From NCBI GenBank assembly GCA_049602155.1, contig JBMYRH010000011.1, positions 124,001-188,000 of the forward strand: a DNA stretch of 64,000 bases. Reading direction: 5' to 3'. Both the position numbers and the translations under genes were made by a program. Source of the DNA: JBMYRH01 sp049602155 (GTDB lineage: Bacteria > Myxococcota_A > UBA9042 > PHBI01 > JBMYRH01). The number at the start of each line of letters is the position of its first letter. The first letter of the stretch is position 1. Positions 50,378 through 58,556 of this stretch are shown here, piece after piece. Below the pieces are notes generated by a model. That model was not told where the DNA came from and did not search any database. It saw nothing but the letters and a program-made list of their open reading frames with translations.

Positions 50378-51249
50378 CACGCCACCTCAAGAGAGGACAT
50401 CAAAGTAGCGCGCGCGAGGTGGCTCGCAGCGAGCTCACCGTCGCCTAAGGCCTCGCAGAGCTCGGCCGCCTTCTCATGCAAAGCGACAGCTCTGGAGACT
50501 TCATCGACAACCTCAGCGAGGGACAAGAAGGCTTCGATCAGCTCTAAAGCCTTGCGTTGAGAGGCAGCGTCAGAGGCCTCCGCGGCCCCGGACAAGATCG
50601 AAGCGACCCCGTGCTCAGGGTCCCCACCTCTCAAGCAAGCCTCGGCGACCGCTACGGAGGCTTGGCCATCCTCAGCGCTCAGCGTCGTGACCCTTGAGAG
50701 CATCGCTTCTGCGCGCGTGTCGAGGCCGGCCTGCTGCGCGTAGAGCGCCCCTTGCTTCAGGCACAAGACCCCCACAGAGGTCTGACCGAGCTCCAGATGA
50801 TGCGCAGCGAGCGCCTCTAAGACCGCCACACCCGACGCAAAATCACCTCCGGCGACGGTCACGCTCAAGGCCGCACGGAGGGTCTCACGCACCTGCGCCC
50901 CCTCCGCATCTTCGGCGCGCCTCAGGAGCCCATCGACCACCCGCACAGCCACGGCTTCACGTCCAGAGCGCCCGACAAGCGTCGCGACCTCCGTCACGAA
51001 CCCCTGAGCGCCCAGCGTCAACCCAGCGCAGAGAAGCTCATAGCCAAGGACGTCTATCCCGAAGAGCGAGCGCCTGGCGACCATCCCCTCCAGGACCGGG
51101 CTCGCGACCTCCATAAGGGTCTCTGGGCCATAGGCGGCCGCCTGCTGGACGAGCGCGAGATCACAGAGATGTACCCCATCTCGGTCCCCCCGCTGCTGAT
51201 GCAACGCTCTCTGGGCCTCGAGCCAACGCACGTAGGTCTCAATGTTCAT
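50377..51249 (-). CDS. Helical-repeat (TPR-like) protein, AAA+ operon
   Basis: The 290-aa product (ATG 51249) is almost entirely helical with repeating ~35-residue helix pairs (ALAAHHLELGQTSVGVLCLKQGALYAQQAG; AVALHEKAAELCEALGDGELAASHLARA), a TPR-type solenoid. The start overlaps the preceding gene by 11 nt. Probably a scaffold or adaptor to the AAA+ ATPase. No enzymatic motif; an upstream extension to 51525 would lie inside the previous gene and was rejected. Confidence 0.7.
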   Translation of the reverse strand: MNIETYVRWLEAQRALHQQRGDRDGVHLCDLALVQQAAAYGPETLMEVASPVLEGMVARRSLFGIDVLGYELLCAGLTLGAQGFVTEVATLVGRSGREAVAVRVVDGLLRRAEDAEGAQVRETLRAALSVTVAGGDFASGVAVLEALAAHHLELGQTSVGVLCLKQGALYAQQAGLDTRAEAMLSRVTTLSAEDGQASVAVAEACLRGGDPEHGVASILSGAAEASDAASQRKALELIEAFLSLAEVVDEVSRAVALHEKAAELCEALGDGELAASHLARATLMSSLEVA

Positions 51250-52381
51250 CGGCAGCATACTGGGCGACGAGCGCCGCATAGCGGGCCTCACCCACGTCAG
51301 CTTCCAGGCCTCGCTTGGCGGCCTGAACCTGGTCCAGCATCTCCGAGGCGTCATCACGCGTCGCGAGGCCCTCTTCAGCCATCTTGAGGCAGTTGTAACA
51401 GTCGCCGTGCCGACCCACCTCGTAATAGAGGGTCGCGGTCGTGAGCATAAACGATGTGAAGTGGGTGACGTTGCCGACGGCGCCAGCGCGCTTGACCGCC
51501 TCGAACCCCGCACCAATCGCTTCACCCACGGCGCCCATCTCCCTCAGGGCGCGCAACAACAAGGAGCGAAGCGCCATCTCCATCGTCGCGCTCTCCTCAA
51601 GCTCAGTGAGCCTCGGCAAGAGCTCTCTCATCGCGCTGACGGCCTGTGGCGCCTGCTGGATGTGGAGCCAAAGGGGAACGAGCCCGACTAAGATCTGAGC
51701 TTCATCGACCACAAGCCCATGGGCGGCAGCGAGGTCGCGCGCCGTGGTCATCGCCACCTCAGCCTCTTGGGACTCGTCACGATGGATGTGGATCAAGCCA
51801 AGCGCTGTCTGCACATGAAAGCGCTCTCCATCCCAAGTGCTGTCGCGGCCCTCGAGGTCATCCAAGATCGCCGCCGTCGCGTTAAGGACACCGTTGTGCT
51901 GACCGTGCCGGAGCTCCAGATCGAGGCGCACCAGATCAAGGTCCAGGCTCAGCGCCTCACGTCCAAGCGCCTCGGTCTTACTCTGCGCGCGACGGTAAGC
52001 GTCCATCGCGCTCGCGTAGCCCTTGGAGCGCGCCGCCTCGGCGGCGGTGGCCAGGGCCGCGAACCACTGCACGAATGCCTCGTCGCTCCGCGCCGCGGCT
52101 GCTCGCGCGCGCTCGGCGATCCCAGGGATGAACGCGTCGATCCGCATCGTCTGCGCTACATGAAGCGCTTGGCGCAGTGCTTCAGCAGCCAAGCGTGCCT
52201 CACCATCCTCAACGTCCAAGGGCTGGCGAAGCAGCTCTGCATGAAGCGGCTGCAGGGAGGGGAAGCGCGGAATCTGGCCGACCGCCTTGAGGCGAAGCTC
52301 TGAAGCCACCTCTGGGCTCCCAGCCGCGTCCGCGGCGGCGATCGCCTCATTTGCCAATGCAGCGTAGTCCGTCACCGTCAC
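51239..52381 (-). CDS. Helical-repeat (TPR-like) protein, AAA+ operon
   Basis: The 380-aa protein (GTG 52381, directly following the ATPase TGA, with a GGAGG-like site in the ATPase end) is all-helical with TPR-like units (ALGLIHIHRDESQEAEVAMTTARDLAAAHG; ATLYYEVGRHGDCYNCLKMAEEG). No signal peptide. It resembles the following gene in composition and design and may be an ancient duplicate. Likely a protein-interaction scaffold in the same complex. Confidence 0.7.
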   Translation of the reverse strand: MTVTDYAALANEAIAAADAAGSPEVASELRLKAVGQIPRFPSLQPLHAELLRQPLDVEDGEARLAAEALRQALHVAQTMRIDAFIPGIAERARAAAARSDEAFVQWFAALATAAEAARSKGYASAMDAYRRAQSKTEALGREALSLDLDLVRLDLELRHGQHNGVLNATAAILDDLEGRDSTWDGERFHVQTALGLIHIHRDESQEAEVAMTTARDLAAAHGLVVDEAQILVGLVPLWLHIQQAPQAVSAMRELLPRLTELEESATMEMALRSLLLRALREMGAVGEAIGAGFEAVKRAGAVGNVTHFTSFMLTTATLYYEVGRHGDCYNCLKMAEEGLATRDDASEMLDQVQAAKRGLEADVGEARYAALVAQYAADEH

Positions 52382-54406
52382 TCACTCCTCCTCGCGGACA
52401 ACTTTGCCCATCGACCGATACTCTGCGTTAGCCGCCTCGACCAAGAGGGCCTCAGTGATCCGACCCTCGCCGTGCGCCGCACCGAACCCGGCCCTCAACG
52501 CAGCGTTGCGGATATGCCCTCCGCTCATCTCATAGGTCGCGCCGAGCCACTCGAAGTCGACCCCTTGATCGATGGGCGCCTCCTCTGGCAAGACTTGCCG
52601 CCAGATCACCGCCCGCTCTTCAGCCCCCGGCATGGGGAAGTGAACCCGGTAGCGAATCCGCCGCTTGAAGGCGGGATCGATGAGCGCGTCGTGGTTGGTC
52701 GTGAGCAAGACCACTCCATCGTGACGTTCAAGGCGTTGGAGGAGGAAATTCACCTCAAGGTTAGCATAGCGATCAGTGGCGCGCTTCACGCTCGTGCGCT
52801 TACTGAAGAGGCTATCAGCCTCATCGAAGAGCAAAACCACTTGCCCCCGCTCCGCCTCATCGAAAATGCGCGTCAGGTGCTTCTCAGTCTCACCAATGTA
52901 CTTGTCGACGACCTTCGAGAGGTCGACCTTGAAGAGCTCCGTCCCCAGCGCCTGGGCGATCGCACTGGCTGTCATCGTCTTGCCAGTCCCTGGGGGCCCA
53001 TAGAAGAGCCCCGAGATAGCCCGAGCGTGTTGAATGCGCGTCCCCAAACCCCAGGTGTTCAAGATCTGATCGCGGTGTGTGTAAGCCCCGATGAGCTCAT
53101 CGAGGCTGCCCCGAGTGACCTCTGGCAGCCGAAGGTCATCGAGAGTGCAACCGAGCGCCACGGACTCCGCGAACTCGCCGATTCGCGCTTTAAGCTGACG
53201 TCGGATCGCCAAAGAGAGCTGAAAGGCCGTCGGCACGGCCCCCTGAGCGATCACCATCGCCTCGGTCGCAGCGGCCTCGATGATCGTCTGGCTCATCGTG
53301 TAGCGAGGGGCGACGAGCCCCGCGACCTCCTCCGCGCGAGGTCCCCCACCAAGCTGACGGGCCATCGCTTCAGCCTGGAGCGGCGGCGAGACACTGGGCA
53401 GGTTCACGGTGACAGCGCGCTCGAGCTGATCGACCAAGGCGGGACGCCGACCTCGAAGGCCGAGCACTAAGCCTCCTGCCCACGCGGCGAGGCGCCCCAT
53501 CGCTTCGCGTGCCCAGGGCCCTGAGGGATCGAAGCCCTGATCAATGCCGTCGAGGTAGAGCACAGCGCCGTGCAGCGACGCGTCGCGACACAGACGCTCC
53601 ATGCGCTCCACCGAGGAGGCGTCATCGGTCAGGTCCGAGCAGTCTGCCACCAAGATCGGCTCGCCTCTCGCGCCAGCGAACATGTGAATCAACTGCACGC
53701 AAAGACGCTCATCAGAGCCGACGAGCACGAACCTCATCCCCTCAGGGCGTCGGTGCGCTGCAGCGCCCAGCCCGCGTCGGACCACCTCGATGGCCTTGGG
53801 ATCAAGGGGGAACGCGTCATGGTCCGCGGGCTCGACGAGCAGGCGCCCCTCAGCGCTTGGGTCGCGCCAGAGTTCCACGAGCGACTCGCCTCTGAGGAAC
53901 CGCGTGAGCCGGGGATCAAGGCACATCGGCGCACGCGACTGCAGACCGGCCCGGCTCGCGCCGCGGACCGCGCCGAGCTTCGCCAACGCTCCCCCAGGGA
54001 GGAGCGCACCAAGGGCTCTTCCGCGAAAGGCTGAGTCTCCCTCCGCCACCAGCTCGGCGACCAAGAGTGGGGTGAGCGTCGCTGTGGCAGGGTCCCCGGA
54101 GAGCGAGAGCGCGATCTCGCGTAAGGTGGGATCGTCCTCGAGGACCGCGAGGGTGCCCAAAGTCAGCCCCGCGGCATCATCCAAGCGCCAGGCATCAATC
54201 GCGCTCTGAAGGCGACTGTTGGCGGTGACCGAATCCGCGCCATTGAGGTCGAAAGGGGTGCGTCTGCGCCGACTTTCAGTGGGCCGGAGCAGGTCGCGGG
54301 CCTCTGCTTCAGTGACGAACTTCCGCTTCCCACGCTTGTCAGCGACGCGCAAGAGGGCAGCCCTAGTCTGGAGCAGCGTCCGCACATGGAGGCCCATCGC
54401 TTTCAC
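52382..54406 (-). CDS. AAA+ ATPase of contractile-injection-system type (degenerate plus active module)
   Basis: The 674-aa cytoplasmic protein has a helical N-terminal region, then a degenerate ATPase-like module (about 220-370: FVLVGSDERLC, AVLYLDGID) without a P-loop. The canonical AAA+ module follows: Walker A GPPGTGKT (470-477), KYIGETEKHL pore/ASCE loop, Walker B VLLFDEAD (524-531), sensor TTNHDALIDPAFKRRIRYRV and GGHIRNAALRA sensor 2. This design matches AAA+ ATPases of extracellular contractile injection system loci (Afp15-like), but no sheath, tube or baseplate genes lie nearby. It starts GTG 54406. Confidence 0.85.
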   Translation of the reverse strand: MKAMGLHVRTLLQTRAALLRVADKRGKRKFVTEAEARDLLRPTESRRRRTPFDLNGADSVTANSRLQSAIDAWRLDDAAGLTLGTLAVLEDDPTLREIALSLSGDPATATLTPLLVAELVAEGDSAFRGRALGALLPGGALAKLGAVRGASRAGLQSRAPMCLDPRLTRFLRGESLVELWRDPSAEGRLLVEPADHDAFPLDPKAIEVVRRGLGAAAHRRPEGMRFVLVGSDERLCVQLIHMFAGARGEPILVADCSDLTDDASSVERMERLCRDASLHGAVLYLDGIDQGFDPSGPWAREAMGRLAAWAGGLVLGLRGRRPALVDQLERAVTVNLPSVSPPLQAEAMARQLGGGPRAEEVAGLVAPRYTMSQTIIEAAATEAMVIAQGAVPTAFQLSLAIRRQLKARIGEFAESVALGCTLDDLRLPEVTRGSLDELIGAYTHRDQILNTWGLGTRIQHARAISGLFYGPPGTGKTMTASAIAQALGTELFKVDLSKVVDKYIGETEKHLTRIFDEAERGQVVLLFDEADSLFSKRTSVKRATDRYANLEVNFLLQRLERHDGVVLLTTNHDALIDPAFKRRIRYRVHFPMPGAEERAVIWRQVLPEEAPIDQGVDFEWLGATYEMSGGHIRNAALRAGFGAAHGEGRITEALLVEAANAEYRSMGKVVREEE

Positions 54407-54441
54407 GGGCGCCTCTCTTCGCTCGAGGTTCGGCGCAAGGC

Positions 54442-57318
54442 TCAGGCCGCCTCACTCAAACCAGAGGTCAGGTCCGTGTAGGCCTGCTCGAAGGACGTAT
54501 GCATGTCCTCCATCTCTGCTTGTCGCTCTTCATCGAACTCCATCCCGAAGCTGGTCAGGCGCCCCATCAGGTCACCGAGTTGCGCCAGCTGCTCGTTGCT
54601 GGCCTCTTTGCCCGCGAACGCCGAGATCTCAGCGTCGATCGCCCCAAGGTCAGCGTGGCGCTGCCCATCAACCGATCCCGCCTTGGACACGACCTCATCG
54701 CTGATGCGCTGCACCTCACCGAGCGCCTGCGTGACGCTGTCCTTGGTCAAGCCCTCCTCATGCGCCTCGATCTCCGCGGCGATCATCGACCCCGCCTTGT
54801 CACTCGTCGCCTCCACGTTCTCAACGTGCGCGCTCATTGCGTCTCGCAGCGCAGTGATCTGCGCTTTGGCCGCAGCGACTGCGTCGTCCATGGGGATGCG
54901 CATCGGCTCAATCTCTTCGGCTTGCTGCTTCTCATAGAGCCCCTTGGACTCCTCCATGGTCGCCCCGTAGGTCCCTTCAAAGGCAGCCTTGTCCGCCTCA
55001 GCGGTGGCCTCCTTCTCATCGAGGACCGCGAGCTGCGCATCGACCTCGGCTTCACGCGTCGTGCTGTCTGCCTCGACCTGTGCGTTGTGCGTCTGCTGCG
55101 CGAGGGCGTCAGCCTTGATCGCGGCGGCGTCGGCGCTCTCCTTCGTCGCGACCCCGGCCATCTCGTCGAGCTTCCCTGGCTCCTCTGCGACGACCTGCTG
55201 CTGGCGCGCGTTGTGCGCCCCCGCCTCCTCCATCTGTGCATCCATGTCGTCAAAGCCGGCGGCACCCATGACAGCCTCGGTCGCCGCATTCGTGATGCTA
55301 TCCGAGACCTTCTTCTTGGCTGCGTTGACCTTCCGGATGACCCACACGAAGGGTTTTTTATACCAAGGGACGTCGGTGCTGGCGTCTCCGGGAGCCGAGG
55401 GCATGCCCCCGCCGCTCTCGTTCATCTTGCCTTTGCCCTTCGCGTTCTCGGCCTTGCCCTTGTCGTACTCAGCCTTGTCCTTCTGAGCTTGAGCCGACTC
55501 CTCCGCGCTCGCCGCCTTGGCGCCGACGAGCTCTTCCTGACCCGCCGCCATCTTCTCTGTGTGCTGGTCTGCAGCGGCCTCAAGCCCTTTGCCTTCTTCC
55601 TGTCCCCCGATGGCCGCGGCCTTCTGCTCTTGGAGGTTGGCCTTGGTCTCAAGCAGAACCTCTCGCTCCAGCTGAATCTGCGGAATTTGATCCGGCGCGG
55701 ACGTGACGGTCTCCGGCGGGATAGGGTTATCCGTCGCCGGCAGGGTCGAGCTGTCAAACAGCGCGGCGGTCGCCGCTGCAGAATTGGCCGCTGCATTCTG
55801 AACGTCGGTGCCGAGGCTCGTGGTGCTCGTGTCGTTCTGAAAATCCGCAGCGGTCCACTTCAGCCATGGACCACCAGGTTGATCGCCACGCGCCGGCTCC
55901 TCGGCTCCCTTGGACGCCAATGTGGTGCCCGCTGCCGTGAGGACCGCCGGCAGCTCCGTCTTGATCAGCGAGCCCACCTGGTAACGAGCGACGCTGGTCG
56001 ATGCGTTGCTCGCCGCAGCCCCGATCTGCTCGGTCTGCTTCCGCGCGCAGGACATGATAAAGCCTCGCCCCTGCTGATTAAAGGCAGCCCCGACCGGTGC
56101 CCAGCTCGCATTCAACCCGCCGTTAAAGTTGCCGATGCCGCCGAGCACCCGGCTAGAGCCGCTCGTGCCCGCGTCGCTCCACCCCTTCTTGAAGCCATCA
56201 TTGGTCGCCGCCGCGACGCCGACAGAGATGCCGTTGGCAGCAAATTGAAGGGTGTCCGCGAAGAGGTTGTTCATCATCTCTGCGCGCACTTCGGGGTCTT
56301 TGCAGAGCATCGTAGCGAGGATGCCAACGACCACCTTCAGGGCCCCCAGGACGAGCTTCACCACGTCGAGGATAAAGGTCAGCGTCTCAAGGAACGTCGA
56401 GATGGCCTTCAGGAAGTTACCCACGGCCATCACGGGTGGGATCGGGATGTACCGGATGAAGCTCACGACACCCAGCATTGAGCCGATCGGCCCCGTGTAT
56501 TTCGTGACTGTATCGAGGGTCTGGTAGACGAGCTCGATCTTGCCGCGCGCCCCGGCCCAGCCGCCCTTGCCGGCGTCTTTCCAGGCCGTCGACATGCCGT
56601 CCGCGATGGACTTGTTGGTCCGCCCAAAGAAGCCCGGCATGATCGGACCGAGCACACCATCGCCGAGTGACTGGGCGAACATCGTGCCGAAGCCAGTCTC
56701 TTGCGTGGCGTTAGCCGACTGCACCTGCGGGGTGATGGCCGCGGTCTGGGTTGCGGCCTCCTGGACAGTGCTCGTCATCGAGGTCGAGTCGGGGATCTGC
56801 GGATCGACCGCCGCGTTCATCCAGTCTTCTGCGGTCCCTGTCGGATAGTCGGGCGCGTCACCACCACCACCTCCCATAGGCTCTGAGACCTCGGCCTCAG
56901 TGACCTCGACAGCCGCGGGAGTCGGCTCCTTCTCACCGCTGCCCTTCTCGGCTTCGCCACCCGCCTCTGTGCTGGACTCCTCAAGCTCTCCGCCCTCGAC
57001 GGCGGCCTCCTCGATGTCGTCGGCGCTCTCTTCGACGGGGTCCATCTCCACGACATCAGGCACGGCGCCTGTGTCCGGGCCCTGGGCTTGGAGCTCTTTA
57101 GACGTGGCGTACTCGTCGACATCCTGATCGGTGACTTCGCCCTCGAAGCCCTGCGCCTTGGCCTCGGCCTGAGCCTCTGCGCGAAGCGGATCCGCCTCGT
57201 CAACTTGGGCCTCTTTGGAGTCGGCACCACCCTCGGCAGAGGCCCCTTCGACCTCTTCAGCGGCGGCCGCGACTTCCTCGACGGCGCCTTCGACGACTTC
57301 TTCGTTCTCGGGAGGCAT
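54442..57318 (-). CDS. Large acidic, coiled-coil protein with membrane-active-looking core
   Basis: From ATG 57318 (GGAGGGCC upstream) the protein is 958 aa. Residues 1-160 are a disordered Glu/Ala/Gly-rich acidic region. Residues about 274-339 are strongly hydrophobic with short breaks (GPIGSMLGVVSFIRYIPIPP, ISTFLETLTFILDVVKLV, LGALKVVVGILATML), resembling hairpin membrane-insertion segments of pore-forming toxins. A Gly/Asn-rich part with two Cys follows, and residues about 550-950 are a long Ala/Glu/Lys coiled coil. No signal peptide. It lies between two AAA+/TPR pairs. A secreted effector, or a membrane/scaffold subunit of the system, is conjectural. Confidence 0.7.
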   Translation of the reverse strand: MPPENEEVVEGAVEEVAAAAEEVEGASAEGGADSKEAQVDEADPLRAEAQAEAKAQGFEGEVTDQDVDEYATSKELQAQGPDTGAVPDVVEMDPVEESADDIEEAAVEGGELEESSTEAGGEAEKGSGEKEPTPAAVEVTEAEVSEPMGGGGGDAPDYPTGTAEDWMNAAVDPQIPDSTSMTSTVQEAATQTAAITPQVQSANATQETGFGTMFAQSLGDGVLGPIMPGFFGRTNKSIADGMSTAWKDAGKGGWAGARGKIELVYQTLDTVTKYTGPIGSMLGVVSFIRYIPIPPVMAVGNFLKAISTFLETLTFILDVVKLVLGALKVVVGILATMLCKDPEVRAEMMNNLFADTLQFAANGISVGVAAATNDGFKKGWSDAGTSGSSRVLGGIGNFNGGLNASWAPVGAAFNQQGRGFIMSCARKQTEQIGAAASNASTSVARYQVGSLIKTELPAVLTAAGTTLASKGAEEPARGDQPGGPWLKWTAADFQNDTSTTSLGTDVQNAAANSAAATAALFDSSTLPATDNPIPPETVTSAPDQIPQIQLEREVLLETKANLQEQKAAAIGGQEEGKGLEAAADQHTEKMAAGQEELVGAKAASAEESAQAQKDKAEYDKGKAENAKGKGKMNESGGGMPSAPGDASTDVPWYKKPFVWVIRKVNAAKKKVSDSITNAATEAVMGAAGFDDMDAQMEEAGAHNARQQQVVAEEPGKLDEMAGVATKESADAAAIKADALAQQTHNAQVEADSTTREAEVDAQLAVLDEKEATAEADKAAFEGTYGATMEESKGLYEKQQAEEIEPMRIPMDDAVAAAKAQITALRDAMSAHVENVEATSDKAGSMIAAEIEAHEEGLTKDSVTQALGEVQRISDEVVSKAGSVDGQRHADLGAIDAEISAFAGKEASNEQLAQLGDLMGRLTSFGMEFDEERQAEMEDMHTSFEQAYTDLTSGLSEAA

Positions 57319-57458
57319 CTGGCCCTCCAGGGCTGCTGGCAATAGGTAAACGACCCCTGTGCCCTGCGACGACGCCTAGACTACACGCGTCGCCCGCAGA
57401 AATCATCCCCGAGACGCCTCGACTATAGGGCGCTCGGGTGGTGGAGGCAAGGGGCTCG

Positions 57459-58556
57459 TCATGCCGATGTAAGGGATTGAAACGCCCCAAGAAACCAAGG
57501 CTTCAAGGAGGGCTGCTTCTCCACCACGCTCGCCTCACATCGGGCGAGCGTTTGGCGGGCATCTTCTGGCCGCTGATGAACGACCAAGGTGGCGATGAGC
57601 CCCAGAGAGGCGGTGGCCTCTCCGACGGGATCATGCGCACGCTGGCGCTCGGCGATAGCCTCCTCAAAACGCCGCGCGCCGTCTCCAAGGCTGCGGGCAC
57701 CGGCCAGATCGACAGGGAGCCCAACGACCAAGTCAGTGGCTCCGCCACGGGGTTCGAGTAAGCCGCTACCACCGAGCGCCTTCTCGATGGAGGGCGTGTC
57801 CAGGGCCTGGCCCGTCGCCAGCTGACAGATCCCTCGAAGGAGCAAGAGATCGCTCACCTCAGCGACGCAACTGAAGGGCTCCGTGAGCACAAGCGCTGAG
57901 GTCAGCAGCTGCAGCGCGACCTGCGCATTACCCACGCGAAGCGCGACATGTGCCCCCCCAGCAGTGCCTCGAGCTGCCTGCCAAGCAGAGAGCTCTTTGT
58001 GGTCATGCTGCGCCGCATCCTGTACCGCCTCGTTGAAGGCCGTCGAGGCCCCGCGCAGGTCTCCACGGACCAGGGCGACGAGCGCGAGCGCCTCATGGGA
58101 GTACACGCGGAACGCCGCTGGGTCGCGTTCGTGACCCTCGAGCCCGTCGACTGCCCCCATCCCGTCGCTGAGCCGCCCCACCTGCAGGTAGGCGTCGATC
58201 AACAGCGCGCGTCGGAGCCTCTCCAGGGTCCCCAACCCCGTCGCGCGGCTCGACGCTTCCTCGCCGACCAACATCGCGAGGGCAGTCTCAAACCGTCGAT
58301 CTGCCAAGAAGGTTCGCGCGACGGCCAGCTGCGCCAAGACCGCGCTGCGGACATCAGCGCGAAGCTCCGCTGCATAGCGCTCAAGCATGAGGCTGTGGAT
58401 CACCCGAGCGTAGTCAGTCGTCGCGGTGCTGGGCGCCATGCCCCACAGGGTCCACGCCAGGGTCTTGGGGTGCTCAGGCGTTGGGACGTCGAGGAGGAGC
58501 CTATCGATTAAGGCGATGGCCTCCTCGCGACGCATAATCTCATGAGGCTCAGTCAT
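57459..58556 (-). CDS. Helical-repeat (TPR-like) protein, AAA+ operon
   Basis: The 365-aa protein (ATG 58556) is helical with repeats such as LAQLAVARTFLADRRFETALAMLVGEEA and EALALVALVRGDLRGASTAFNEAVQDA. It overlaps the FliB-AAA gene by 8 nt, as the other TPR genes follow the second ATPase. It is probably a scaffold for that ATPase. A 140-nt gap then separates it from the large coiled-coil gene. Confidence 0.7.
   Translation of the reverse strand: MTEPHEIMRREEAIALIDRLLLDVPTPEHPKTLAWTLWGMAPSTATTDYARVIHSLMLERYAAELRADVRSAVLAQLAVARTFLADRRFETALAMLVGEEASSRATGLGTLERLRRALLIDAYLQVGRLSDGMGAVDGLEGHERDPAAFRVYSHEALALVALVRGDLRGASTAFNEAVQDAAQHDHKELSAWQAARGTAGGAHVALRVGNAQVALQLLTSALVLTEPFSCVAEVSDLLLLRGICQLATGQALDTPSIEKALGGSGLLEPRGGATDLVVGLPVDLAGARSLGDGARRFEEAIAERQRAHDPVGEATASLGLIATLVVHQRPEDARQTLARCEASVVEKQPSLKPWFLGAFQSLTSA

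Noticed and set aside
51250..51525. Upstream extension of the 290-aa TPR-like gene
   Set aside because: It lies entirely inside the preceding gene in another frame and is Arg/Ser-rich; the ATG at 51249 with an 11-nt overlap fits the operon.
54499..56481. 660-codon open frame antisense to the coiled-coil gene
   Set aside because: It is Leu/Arg-rich and matches the reverse of Glu/Ala-rich codons; the minus-strand gene has ribosome-binding site and operon context.
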